This document shows positions 49,713 to 58,470 of a DNA stretch of 64,000 nucleotides, piece after piece. Both the position numbers and the translations under genes were made by a program. This stretch comes from WHSW01 sp963769945 (lineage in GTDB: Bacteria > Actinomycetota > Thermoleophilia > Solirubrobacterales > 70-9). Position 1 is the first letter of the stretch; each line of letters begins with the position of its first letter. The notes beneath the pieces were generated by a model. It worked only from the letters and a program-made list of their open reading frames with translations, made no database searches and was not told the DNA's origin. The stretch lies in contig CAVYOA010000017.1 in the NCBI GenBank assembly GCA_963769945.1, positions 1 through 64,000 of the forward strand, written 5' to 3'.

Positions 49713-50539
49713 GCCGCAGCCCCGCGGCACGGCGTCGCCGTTCGCTTGCCTTCCGCTTCGCTCTCTTCGCTTCGCTTGCGATCGCACTCTCGTTTCTGAC
49801 GCTGCCGATCGTCGCCATCTTCGTCAACGCTGGGCCGGGAGAGCTGGTGTCGTCGCTCGACGACCCGGCCGCACGCGAGGCGCTTTGGCTGAGCCTGCGC
49901 ACGACGCTGATCGCGCTGGTGATAATCATCGCCTTCGGCACGCCCGCCGCCTATCTGCTGGCGACGCGAGAGTTTCGCGGCAAGGCGGTGGTGACCACGC
50001 TCGTCGAGCTGCCGCTGGTGTTGCCGCCGGCGGTCGCCGGGATCGGGCTCTTGGCGGCTTTCGGTCCCGAGGGGATCTTCGGCGAGGCGCTTGACGACGC
50101 CGGGCTCGAGCTAGTCCTGCAAACGGCGGGTGTCGTCGTCGCCCTGACCTTCGTCGCGGCGCCGTTCTACATCCGCCAGGCTCAGGCCGCCTTTGCCGCG
50201 ACCGACTCGAACCTGCTCGACGCTGCGCGCACGCTCGGCGCGAGTGAGGCACGCGCCTTCGTTCGCGTCGCGATCCCCTGCGCCGGTCCGGGGATCAGCG
50301 CCGGCCTCGCGCTCGCATGGGGGCGGGCGCTGGGCGAGTTCGGCGCGACGCTGATGTTCGCGGGCTCATTTCAGGGCATCACCGAAACCGTGCCGCTGGC
50401 GATCTTCTCCACGTTCTCGCGTGATTTCACCGGCGCCCTCGCGCTGTCGGCCGTTCTGGTCGCGGTCTCGGCTGCGTTGCTGTTGTCGGTGAAGCTGTTG
50501 GCACGTACCCCGATCCTCGCCGGGCCCTCGCAGGCGTGA
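49709..50539 (+). CDS. modB: Molybdate ABC transporter permease
   Basis: A 276-residue permease with about six helices. The EAA loop DAARTLGASEARAFVRVAIP contacts ModC, and GRALGEFGATLMFAGSFQGI is the ModB/CysT signature. Overlaps modA and modC by four bases each, implying a single translationally coupled operon. Confidence 0.94.
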   Translation: MSRSPAARRRRSLAFRFALFASLAIALSFLTLPIVAIFVNAGPGELVSSLDDPAAREALWLSLRTTLIALVIIIAFGTPAAYLLATREFRGKAVVTTLVELPLVLPPAVAGIGLLAAFGPEGIFGEALDDAGLELVLQTAGVVVALTFVAAPFYIRQAQAAFAATDSNLLDAARTLGASEARAFVRVAIPCAGPGISAGLALAWGRALGEFGATLMFAGSFQGITETVPLAIFSTFSRDFTGALALSAVLVAVSAALLLSVKLLARTPILAGPSQA

Positions 50540-51612
50540 GACCGACGATGCTGCAAGCCGAGTTTCGCGTCGAGCTGCGAGAGATCGCGGTCGAGCTCGC
50601 GCTCGAGGTTCAGGCCGGCCGCTGTCTCGCCCTCGTTGGGCCCTCGGGCGCGGGAAAGAGCACGGCGCTGCGCGCGATCGCGGGGCTGCACCGCCCTGAC
50701 GAGGGACTGATCGAGCTTGGAGACCAGGCGTGGTTCGACTCCCGCGAGGGGCTCGACGTCGCGCCCGAGGGCCGCGGCTGTGGCTACCTGTTTCAGGACT
50801 ACGCGCTGTTTCCGCATCTGAGCGCCTGGCGCAACGTCGCCTTCGGGATCCGGGCGCGCGACCGCGCCGAGGTGCGAGGCCGGGCGCAGGCGGAGCTCGA
50901 GAGCTTCGGCGTCGGCGATCTCGCCGAGGTCGCGCCCGCTCGTCTCTCGGGCGGGGAGCGCCAGCGCGTCGCGCTCGCGCGGGCGCTCGCGCCTCGGCCA
51001 CGGTTGTTGCTGCTGGATGAGCCGCTGTCGGCGCTCGACGCGCGCACCCGCGCCGCGGCCGGGCGCAAGCTGGCCACGACGCTGGCCGAGCTCGACGTTC
51101 CCTCGGTCCTCGTCACCCACGACTTCGCCGAGGCCGCCACCCTCGCCGACGAGATCGCCGTGATCGATGCCGGCCGCCTCGTCCAGCGGGGTTCGGCCAG
51201 TGAGCTCAGCGGCAATCCCGCATCGGCGTTCGTGGCCGACTTCGCCGGCGCCTCGGTCCTGCGAGGGATCGCCGCGCCCGGCGACGCGGGCCTCACCCAT
51301 GTCGAGCTCGAGCGTGGCGGCACGATCGCCAGCACCGAGGACGCCACCGGGGCCGTCGCTGTCGCTGTCTACCCCTGGGAGGTCACGCTCGAGCCGCTGG
51401 CCTTCGAGCACGAGACCTCGGCCCTCAACCGGCTCGTCGCCGAGGTCGTCTCGGTGACCGAGATCGGCAACCGGGTTCGCGTCTCGCTGACGACGCCACA
51501 GCCGCTCGTCGCCGAGGTCACGGCCGAGTCCGCGGCCCGGCTCGGCCTCGTCGCGGGCGTTCGGGTCGCCGCCACATTCAAAGCGACGGCGACGCGGTTG
51601 GTGCAGGTCTAG
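50536..51612 (+). CDS. modC: Molybdate ABC transporter ATPase with TOBE domain
   Basis: A 358-residue ATPase. Walker A GPSGAGKST at residues 35-43, Q-loop LFQDYALFPHLSAW, signature LSGGERQRVALARAL, Walker B LLLLDEPLSALD, switch VTHDFAEAA. Residues about 290-358 form a TOBE/Mop domain (NRLVAEVVSVTEIGNRVRVS) that can bind molybdate and inhibit transport. Followed 104 bases later by palindrome A copy 4. Confidence 0.94.
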   Translation: MRPTMLQAEFRVELREIAVELALEVQAGRCLALVGPSGAGKSTALRAIAGLHRPDEGLIELGDQAWFDSREGLDVAPEGRGCGYLFQDYALFPHLSAWRNVAFGIRARDRAEVRGRAQAELESFGVGDLAEVAPARLSGGERQRVALARALAPRPRLLLLDEPLSALDARTRAAAGRKLATTLAELDVPSVLVTHDFAEAATLADEIAVIDAGRLVQRGSASELSGNPASAFVADFAGASVLRGIAAPGDAGLTHVELERGGTIASTEDATGAVAVAVYPWEVTLEPLAFEHETSALNRLVAEVVSVTEIGNRVRVSLTTPQPLVAEVTAESAARLGLVAGVRVAATFKATATRLVQV

Positions 51613-51716
51613 CGGCCGGTTGTTGGCGACGCGAACGAACGGCTGCCGGCGAGGGGGGAACAAGCATGTCGGCTAGCTCCTCAGGACGCTCGATTCGGAA
51701 GCCCGCCGTGCTGTGA

Positions 51717-51751
51717 GGAGATCCATTCACGACTGTCGTGAACGGATCTCC
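51717..51751. repeat. Palindromic repeat family A, copy 4
   Basis: A 35-base palindrome: GGAGATCC-a-TTCACGA, CTG loop, TCGTGAA-c-GGATCTCC. Identical to copy 3 apart from the central base. It lies between modC and the next membrane-protein gene; the rest of 51613-51809 shows no supported gene. Confidence 0.9.
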
Positions 51752-51809
51752 GCAAGCCGTCGACTTCAGCCGCTCCCGAGGGTCTTACGGTCCACTAACT
51801 TCGCCGCGC

Positions 51810-53147
51810 ATGGAGCGCATTGAGCCGGCGCCGCGGCATGGCACCTCGACCTCGACCTCGCGAGGGGCCGCGATCGCCCCGGTCGCGGTTGCCCTCGCAG
51901 CTTGGGCCGGGTTGATCCTCGTTGGCTTTTTCTGGGTTCGCCACCTCAACGCCACCGGACCAGACCTGCTCGTCAACGCGCCGCCGCTGGCGGGGCGCTT
52001 CGACATCACCCCGCCGGGCGCCCGCATCCTGCTGCCGCTCGCCGTCAGCGCCGCCGTCATCGCCCTGGCGCCGGTGGCGATCCGGCGGCTGGGCTGGAAC
52101 CGGCTCTTGGTTTGCGTCTTTCTCGCCGGCTTCGCCTGGGCCGTAGCGCTCGCCTTGCTCAACGCCGATTCGGGGCTCACTGGCCCGCCCTTGCGCGACT
52201 CCGAGTACCTGCACGACATACCCCTGGTCGGCTCGCCGGGCGTGTTTCTCGACAACTACACCGAGCGCATCGATCTCTACGCCACCCACGTTCGCGGTCA
52301 TCCGCCCGGATTCATCGTCGGCCTCTGGGGCCTGGACGAGATCGGCCTCGGCGGCGCCCTGCCGGCGGCGCTGGTGATGATCACCGGCGGCGCGCTGGCG
52401 GCGCCGGCGGCGCTGGTCGCCCTGCGCGAGGTCGCGGGGGAGAGACGAGCGCGCACCGCGGCACCTTTCATGGTTCTGCTGCCCGCCGCGATCTGGATCG
52501 CGACCTCGGCCGACGCCTTCTTCGCGGGTGTCGCAGCCTGGGGCGTGGCGTTGGTCGTCCTCGCCACTGGCCGGGAGGGACGACGCGCGGACCTTCTTGC
52601 CGTCGGCGGTGGCTTGCTGTTGGGCGTGACGCTGATGCTGTCCTACGGGCTGATCTTGATCGCGGTGATCCCGCTTGCGGTTGCGATCGCCCGCCGCCGG
52701 CCACGGCCGATCGTCCTTGCCGCGGTCGCTGGGCTCGCACCGCTGGCGATCGCGGCGATCGCCGGCTATTGGTGGACCGCAGGCCTGCAGGCCACGCGTG
52801 AGACCTACTTCGACGGCGTTGCCTCTGAGCGCCCCTACGGCGTCTTCTTCTTCACCAACCTTTCATCGCTGGCGATAGTCCTGGGCCCGGCGGTGGCCGT
52901 CGGGTTGGCGTATCTGCGTGATCGCAGGGCCTGGCTGCTGGTCGGCGGCGCGCTATTGGCCGTCGCGCTCGCCGACGTCAGCGGCATGTCGAAGGGAGAG
53001 GTGGAGCGCATCTGGCTTCCGTTTGCGATCTGGATCGCGCTGGCTACCTGCGCGCTGCCGGCAACGCCGGGCGCGATTCGTGGATGGCTGGGGGCCGCGG
53101 CGAGCTTTGCCCTGGTTGTCGAACTCGGGGTACTGACCTCGTGGTGA
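51810..53147 (+). CDS. Polytopic membrane protein, GT-C-like, unknown substrate
   Basis: A 445-residue protein with about 11 hydrophobic helices. After helix 3 an extracytoplasmic loop carries DIPLVGSPGVFLDNYTERID and YATHVRGHPPGF, a pattern seen in uncharacterised actinobacterial GT-C-type enzymes. LSGMSKGEVERIWLPF-like sequence (DVSGMSKGEVERIWLPFAI) near the end is also conserved in these. ATG 51810 was chosen; the frame is open upstream through palindrome A but that part is not protein-like. Confidence 0.62.
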   Translation: MERIEPAPRHGTSTSTSRGAAIAPVAVALAAWAGLILVGFFWVRHLNATGPDLLVNAPPLAGRFDITPPGARILLPLAVSAAVIALAPVAIRRLGWNRLLVCVFLAGFAWAVALALLNADSGLTGPPLRDSEYLHDIPLVGSPGVFLDNYTERIDLYATHVRGHPPGFIVGLWGLDEIGLGGALPAALVMITGGALAAPAALVALREVAGERRARTAAPFMVLLPAAIWIATSADAFFAGVAAWGVALVVLATGREGRRADLLAVGGGLLLGVTLMLSYGLILIAVIPLAVAIARRRPRPIVLAAVAGLAPLAIAAIAGYWWTAGLQATRETYFDGVASERPYGVFFFTNLSSLAIVLGPAVAVGLAYLRDRRAWLLVGGALLAVALADVSGMSKGEVERIWLPFAIWIALATCALPATPGAIRGWLGAAASFALVVELGVLTSW

Positions 53148-53196
53148 AAGCGGGGTCATGTACGGCAATCGGCTTGCACCGGCTAGGTTTCTATAG

Positions 53197-54319
53197 ATGT
53201 ATCGCAACAACGGCGCAGGGACCGCACAGCTGCACCCGGCGACGCTCGCCGTCATCGCCGGTCGGCCCGGTGGCCCCGGCGACCCGCTGAATCAGCCGCC
53301 CGTCTTCGCTTCGGCCTTCGGATCGGGCGACGGGCCGGGCTACGCGCGGCGCACGAATCCGACCTGGGAGGCGTTCGAGCAGGCGCTCGGCGAGCTCGAA
53401 GCCGGCACCGCGATCGCCTTCGGCTCGGGCATGGCCGCGGCGACGGCGATCCTCGACGGCCTCGAGATCGGGTCGCGGGTGGTGGTTGGGAGCTCGTCTT
53501 ACGTCGAACTTCGGCACCTGCTGACGGAGCGCGCCGGGCGCGGGATGATCGATCTCGTCGAGGTCGACGCCGTCGACACAGAGGCCGTGATCGCCGAGCT
53601 CGAGCGCGCGGACATGCTCTGGCTCGACGCGCTCGCAAATCCCTCGCTCGACGTCGCCGAGCTCGATCTCATCCTGCCTGCGGCGAGCGCTGCCGAGACG
53701 ACGAGCGTGGTCGATTCGACGCTGGCAACGCCGGCGCTGCTGCGCCCGCTGGAGCTCGGCGCGGATCTCGTCCTGCACAGCGCCACGAAGTACATCGGTG
53801 GCCATTCAGACCTCTTGCTCGGCGCCGCGGTTGCCAGCGATCCCCGCCTCGCAGGCGCGCTGCGTGAACGTCGCAGCGCGACCGGCTCGGTGCCCGGCAC
53901 GATGGAGACCTGGCTCGGTTTGCGCGGGATGCGAACGATGGAGCTGCGCCTGGAGCGCGGCGCGAACACAGCGCGGAATGCTCGCCGAGCGCCTCGACGC
54001 CCATGCCGGCGTCGAACGCGTGCGCTACCCGGGGCTACCGGGCGACCGCGCGCACGCCGCCGCCTCACGCCTGCTGCGCGCCTACGGAGCCGTGATCTCG
54101 TTCGAGGTCGCCGATGCCGACCGCGCCGACGCGATCTGCGCCGCGGTCGAGGTGATCATGCACGCGACCAGCCTCGGCGGCGTCGAGACCCTGATCGAGC
54201 GGCAGAGCCGCTGGCACGCCGAGCCGTCGATTCCCGAGGGGCTGTTGCGGATCAGCGTTGGTTGCGAGCATCCCGAGGATCTTTGGCACGATCTCGATCG
54301 CGCGCTCGCCTCGACCTAA
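53197..54319 (+). CDS. Cystathionine gamma-synthase/lyase family enzyme (frameshift near 53970)
   Basis: A PLP-dependent trans-sulfuration enzyme of about 373 residues. LHPATLAVIAGRPGGPGDPL opens the fold, then AFGSGMAAATAILDGL. SATKYIGGHSDLLLG holds the PLP Lys, and GSVPGTMETWLGLRGMRTM follows. The frame moves by one base near 53970, after which RVRYPGLPGDRAHAAASRLL and LGGVETLIERQSRWHAEP complete the family. It could act as MetB or as a cystathionine/methionine lyase; residues alone do not decide. Its end overlaps the convergent gene by 68 bases. Confidence 0.8.
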
Positions 54320-56052
54320 GGGCTCGACGGGCCCTGATCGCATAGACAACGCCTGACCCTAAGAACAGCGCTGCTGTCAGCACGAGCCAGCGCCCGAGGT
54401 AGTCGGGCGGCGCGGTGGCCGTCGAGGCCTCGTAGTTGCCGGGGTCGAGCTCGAGGATCAGCGCGAACCAGACGATGAAGGCAAAGCCGCTGAGCAGAGC
54501 GGGAATGCGGACGTAGTTGATCAGCCCGCCGCTGAGCTTGACCGTCGCCCCGGCGCGACCCGCGATCCGGTCGAGCAGCGAGTAGATCGGAAACGCGATC
54601 AGGTCGTGGACGACGATCGCGCCGGCAAAGAAGACGACGAAGCTCAGGGGCCCCGTCTGCTGGGCGATCTGCAGGAAGGCATAGCCGACAATTGCGAAGC
54701 TCGCGCCAACGGCGATCAGATGCAGCGGCCCGTCGCCGTAGCTGTCGCGCAGCCGGGAGCTCACGCTGACCTCGGTGAAGCTGATCGAGCTGACCCACTT
54801 GGTGCAGTGCACGCCGGGTGCCGCGGGAACGATGATCCGCGCCGGGTAGCCGTGGTCGAGCGAGAGGTCCTCGTCGTTGACGCGAAGCGCCAGCAGCGAG
54901 CGCTCGTCGCCGACCTGATTGCCGGCCAGTGTCGCCTCGCCGAAGGCGCCGCCGATCTGCAGCGACTTCACCGTCGCCTCGGACTCGGCTTCGACGCCCG
55001 CCAGGCCAGCCAGCTCTCGCAGCGGCACGCCGGTCCAGCTCTGGGTCGTCGACCAGCCCTCGACGCAGGCGATCGGCAGCGACTCCGTCCGCTGGGTCAT
55101 CGCCAGCAGGTCGTCGCGCGAGAGCTCGACGCGCTCGGCGCCATCGAGCACCAGCCGCCACGAGTCGCCGGTCTTCGCCTGCGCGATCCCCGCCGCGGCG
55201 AAGCTCTTGTTGACCTGAAAGCCGTTGGGCCCGCCCGAGGAGCCACGCGGAGCGAGAAAGGCGATGCGGCGAAACGGCCCTCCGACGACCTGGCCGATCG
55301 CGATCAAAAAGAGGCCGAGCGAGCCAGCGCCGACTGTCGCCAGCATCCCGCGCCGCGAGATCGTCGGCGCCTGCGGCGAGTACGGCGCCGTCGTGTGCCC
55401 GCCGTAGCGGCTCGGGCTCTGTGTGGGCGAGGTCGTCGCGCAGCGGGCGCGATCACGCCGCGCTCGCGAAAGGCCTTGCAGCGCGATCGGCACCTTGGTC
55501 ACGAGGTGCAGGCCGAGGGCGGCGAGGAAGACGAAGGCGCCGTAGTAGTGGGCGGGTACGAAGGAGAAGCCCCAGGGATAGAAGAGCTGGATGTTGAGGA
55601 TGCCGGTGAAGAAGACGAAGAGGCTGCCGCCGACCAGCAGCGCCAGCGAGGCACGATCGAGCGAGTGCGCGATCGAGCGCACCGGCGGCCACTCGAACAA
55701 CTTCGGCATCGCCGACCACAGCTTCGCCAGCAGGATCGGAATCGCGGCGACGCCGCTGGCGATGTGCAGCGCCCTGGGTCAGCGCGTAGAGCCACGAGGG
55801 CGATGTCGGCCAGTCGAATGGCAAGAAGAAGATGTCGATGTCGCCGGCCTCGCCGATGCGGTTGCCGCCGAGGTCGGGGTAGTAGGCGACGTGAGAGAGA
55901 AAGCCGGTGAGCGAGCAGATCACGATCAGCGGCAGCAAGGCGGAGCCGAGAAACGCCGTTAGCCAGGGGCCGCGCAGCGGGCTGCGCCAGAACTCGCGGC
56001 GAAACGGACCCGGCGGCGGATCGCCGAACTCGGGCAGCGAGGGCTTCTTCAC
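54252..56052 (-). CDS. Membrane molybdoenzyme: cytochrome-b-like domain plus sulfite-oxidase-like domain (one frameshift near 55770)
   Basis: About 600 residues. The N-terminal four-helix membrane domain is FLSHVAYYPDLGG, LYALTQG, then after a one-base shift HIASGVAAIPILLAKLWSA and LNIQLFYPWGFSFVPAHYYG with helix His residues suited to haem. A twin-Arg-like ISRRGMLATVG helix follows. The sulfite-oxidase domain carries Cys in PIACVEGWSTTQSWTG (the molybdenum ligand) and HGYPARIIVPAAPGVHCTKW. The last 170 residues are a separate four-helix membrane region that may be an independent protein from GTG 54764. Likely an electron-transferring oxidoreductase at the membrane. Confidence 0.78.
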
Positions 56053-57062
56053 CGCGGCGCCTCGATGAACTCGAGCTGTCCCTCGCTGCGCGAGGCGACA
56101 ACCGCGGAGCCGTCGCTGGGGTCGACCGCGACCGTGTTCGGCTGGCGGATCGTCGGCCAGCGCTCGATCTCGCGTGGGCGCTTGCCGGAGAGGTCGAAGG
56201 CGACGAGCTCGTTGGTCTCGGTCAGGGTGATCCAGAGGCGCTCGCGCTTGGCGTCGAGCGCGATTCCGTAGGGGACGCCGGGAACCTCGGTCGTCGAGAT
56301 CAGCTTCGGCTCGGGGCCGACGCGAAACTCGAGCACGGCATCGCCCTCGGTGTCGGTGACGAAAGCGCGCTCGCCGTCGGCGCTGACGTGGGTGGCGCCG
56401 GTGCCGGCGGGCAGCTCGCCGAGGACCTCGAGCGTGGTCGCGTCGTACACCGTGAGCACGCGTTCGGCGACGGCGACCACGGCGACGTAGTCGCCGGCGG
56501 CCTCGACCCCGCCGGGCTGCTCGGCCGTGTCGAGCGTGGTCGTTGCGCGACCGTCGTCGATGACGGTGATCGTGTCGCCGAACTCGTCGCCGACAAAGAT
56601 TCGCTCGCCTACCTCGGCCGCGTCGTGGGGAAAGTCGCCGACCCCGACTGGCTCACTCGCCTCGCCTGTGACCAGGTCGACGGCGACGAACTCGTCGCTC
56701 GACTCGGCCGGGACGAGGACGCGGCTGTTGCTGCCGAGGCCGAGATGGCGCCCGGTTCCGGGAAGCTCGACCACGTCGGTGACTTCGCGGCGATCGAGAT
56801 CGACGAGGGTCAGGGCCGCCGGATCGCGGGTCAGCACGGCGGCGAGGCCGGTGCGCGCGTCGGTGACGATTCCTTCCGGCTCAGCGCCGACATCGAGCAG
56901 CGTTCCCGCCGGCGCGACGGTCGGCTCGGGTGAGTCGGCGGGCTCGGCGGCGGGCGGGAAGCGATCGACCGGCTCGTCATCGCCGCAGCCAAGCGCCCCC
57001 AGGCAGAGCAGCAGTCCGGCGGCGACGGTGGACAGGACGCGGGTGAGCAGGTTGCGACTCAT
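56049..57062 (-). CDS. YVTN beta-propeller lipoprotein
   Basis: A 337-residue lipoprotein. The signal ends with lipobox LGALGC. Repeating blades of about 40 residues follow (ALTLVDLDRREVTDVVELPG, RVLTVYDATTLEVLGELPAG, NELVAFDLSGKRPREIERWP), forming a seven-bladed-type propeller on the outer face. It overlaps the molybdoenzyme gene by four bases, so the two are probably made together; the partner role is inferred. Confidence 0.87.
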   Translation of the reverse strand: MSRNLLTRVLSTVAAGLLLCLGALGCGDDEPVDRFPPAAEPADSPEPTVAPAGTLLDVGAEPEGIVTDARTGLAAVLTRDPAALTLVDLDRREVTDVVELPGTGRHLGLGSNSRVLVPAESSDEFVAVDLVTGEASEPVGVGDFPHDAAEVGERIFVGDEFGDTITVIDDGRATTTLDTAEQPGGVEAAGDYVAVVAVAERVLTVYDATTLEVLGELPAGTGATHVSADGERAFVTDTEGDAVLEFRVGPEPKLISTTEVPGVPYGIALDAKRERLWITLTETNELVAFDLSGKRPREIERWPTIRQPNTVAVDPSDGSAVVASRSEGQLEFIEAPR

Positions 57063-57065
57063 GCC

Positions 57066-57723
57066 TCACGCCGCCTCGACGCGTCCTAGCGCGGCGACCG
57101 CTTCGGCGAAGCGCGAGCCCGGCGCCAGCGCGGCCACCGCCTCGACATCGGCGATCGTGTCGACATCTCGCATCGTCTCGAGCTCATGCCAGCGCAGCCC
57201 GAGAGCATCGAGGCGCGCACGTTGCGCACGACCGGTATCGGCCCTGCTCATCGGGACACCCTCGAACACGGCTCGGTCCGGGCGACGCAGGCCGATTGCC
57301 CAGTAACCGCCGTCCTCGGCCGGCCCGAGGACAGCATCGGTCTGCTCTCGGGCGAGCGCCGCGGTCGCCCGCTCAAGGTCGTCGGCGGTCAAGTTGCGGC
57401 GTGTCCATGCCGACCAGCAGCGCCGGGCCGGCACTGGTCTCGAAGGCGGTCGCCAGGCGGGCGTCGAGACCGCCGCCACCCTGGGAGACGATCTCGAAGC
57501 CGTCCGGCAGCCACTCGCCCGGATTGCCGTCGAGGGCGAGGATTCGCGCCCGCGCGGGCGTCTGCGCCACGGCCGCAAGCGTGTCGGCGAGCGCCGCCGC
57601 GGCGAGGGCGGCGGCCTGCTCGGGCTCCAGCGGCGGGCACAGGCGCGTCTTGCTGCGACCCGCGACCGGCTCCTTGGCGATCACGATCAGCGCGATCTCG
57701 GCGGGCTCGATCGCGGCGCTCAT
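57066..57723 (-). CDS. TIGR04282/DUF2064 sugar-nucleotidyltransferase-like protein (frameshift near 57395)
   Basis: About 218 residues of the family of MobA-like glycosyltransferases (TIGR04282). IALIVIAKEPVAGRSKTRLC is the nucleotide-binding start and PALLVGMDTPQL the Asp metal motif. After a one-base shift come LGPAEDGGYWAIGLRRPDRA and VPMSRADTGRAQRARLDALG. The two halves meet precisely, so this is one gene. It overlaps the GT2 gene, with which it is commonly paired in actinobacteria. Confidence 0.8.
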
Positions 57724-58361
57724 CGCAGCACCCCGGCCATGTCGCTGATCGCTCGCGCTGTCCCGCGCACCGTTCCGGTCACCTTCGAGCGTCCAACTCG
57801 CGGCCGATACGTTACGCCGGCCTCGCCGATGCGCCAGCCGGCGGCGGCGGCGAGCAGGACCATCTCCAGGGGCCAGCCGAAGCGGCGGTCACGGATGCCG
57901 AGTCCGATCAGCGCCTCACGACCGGCCGCACGCATCGGCCCCAGGTCGCTGAGCTCGATCCCCGAACGCCGGCGCAGCTCGAAGCTGAGAACCCGGTTCG
58001 CAACGCGCGCGTGAAGGGGCCAGGATCGCGGTTCGGCGAGCCGGGCGCCCAGCATCAGCTCGGCCTCGCCGGCGACGACCGGCGCCACGACTCGATCGAG
58101 CTCATCGGCGTCGAGCGAGCCGTCGCAGTCCATGAAGGCGACGACGTCGCTCGTCGCCGCGAACGAGCCCCGCAGCACAAGCCGCGCCGAAGCCACGCTG
58201 GGGCTCGCTGACGACCTCGGCGCCGAGCTCGCGGCGACCCGAGCCGAATCGTCGGTGGAGCCGTTGTCGACGACAATCGGGCGATAGCCGTCCGGCATCG
58301 CCTCGAGCACCGTCGGAATCGCCTCGGCCTCGTCGAGCACCGGCAAGATCACGTCCACCAC
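57720..58361 (-). CDS. Glycosyltransferase family 2 (paired frameshifts about 58165-58240)
   Basis: A 213-residue GT-A protein: VVDVILPVLDEAEAIPTVLE, VVDNGSTDDSARVA, metal motif FMDCDGSLDADEL, then RRRSGIELSDLGPMRA and WPLEMVLLAAAAGW. Between the second and third segments the expected ELGAEVVSEPQRGFGAACAA lies in another frame, so two compensating single-base errors enclose about 75 bases. The GTG at 58361 starts the homology. The enzyme probably transfers sugar to a lipid carrier. Confidence 0.78.
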   Translation of the reverse strand: MVDVILPVLDEAEAIPTVLEAMPDGYRPIVVDNGSTDDSARVAASSAPRSSASPSVASARLVLRGSFAATSDVVAFMDCDGSLDADELDRVVAPVVAGEAELMLGARLAEPRSWPLHARVANRVLSFELRRRSGIELSDLGPMRAAGREALIGLGIRDRRFGWPLEMVLLAAAAGWRIGEAGVTYRPRVGRSKVTGTVRGTARAISDMAGVLR

Positions 58362-58398
58362 GCGGCAATCCTGACAGCCGCGCCTGACCCGGACGCGG

Positions 58399-58445
58399 CC
58401 GAACGGCAGACCACGCAAAATAATTTGGCGAAATCTGCCGCTCGG
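58399..58445. repeat. Palindromic repeat family B, copy 3
   Basis: A 47-base imperfect palindrome with arms CCGAACGGCAGA / TCTGCCGCTCGG. Its right half ATTTGGCGAAATCTGCCG (58423-58440) is identical to copy 1. It lies between the divergent GT2 and epimerase starts, the same kind of place as copy 1. Confidence 0.8.
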
Positions 58446-58470
58446 CGGGACGAGACGCCACAATCTCGCG

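Noticed and set aside
51666..51716. A 16-codon frame with a GGGGGG-containing ribosome-binding-like site, ending at palindrome A4
   Set aside because: Too short to distinguish from chance; no conserved feature, and no downstream attenuator was seen.
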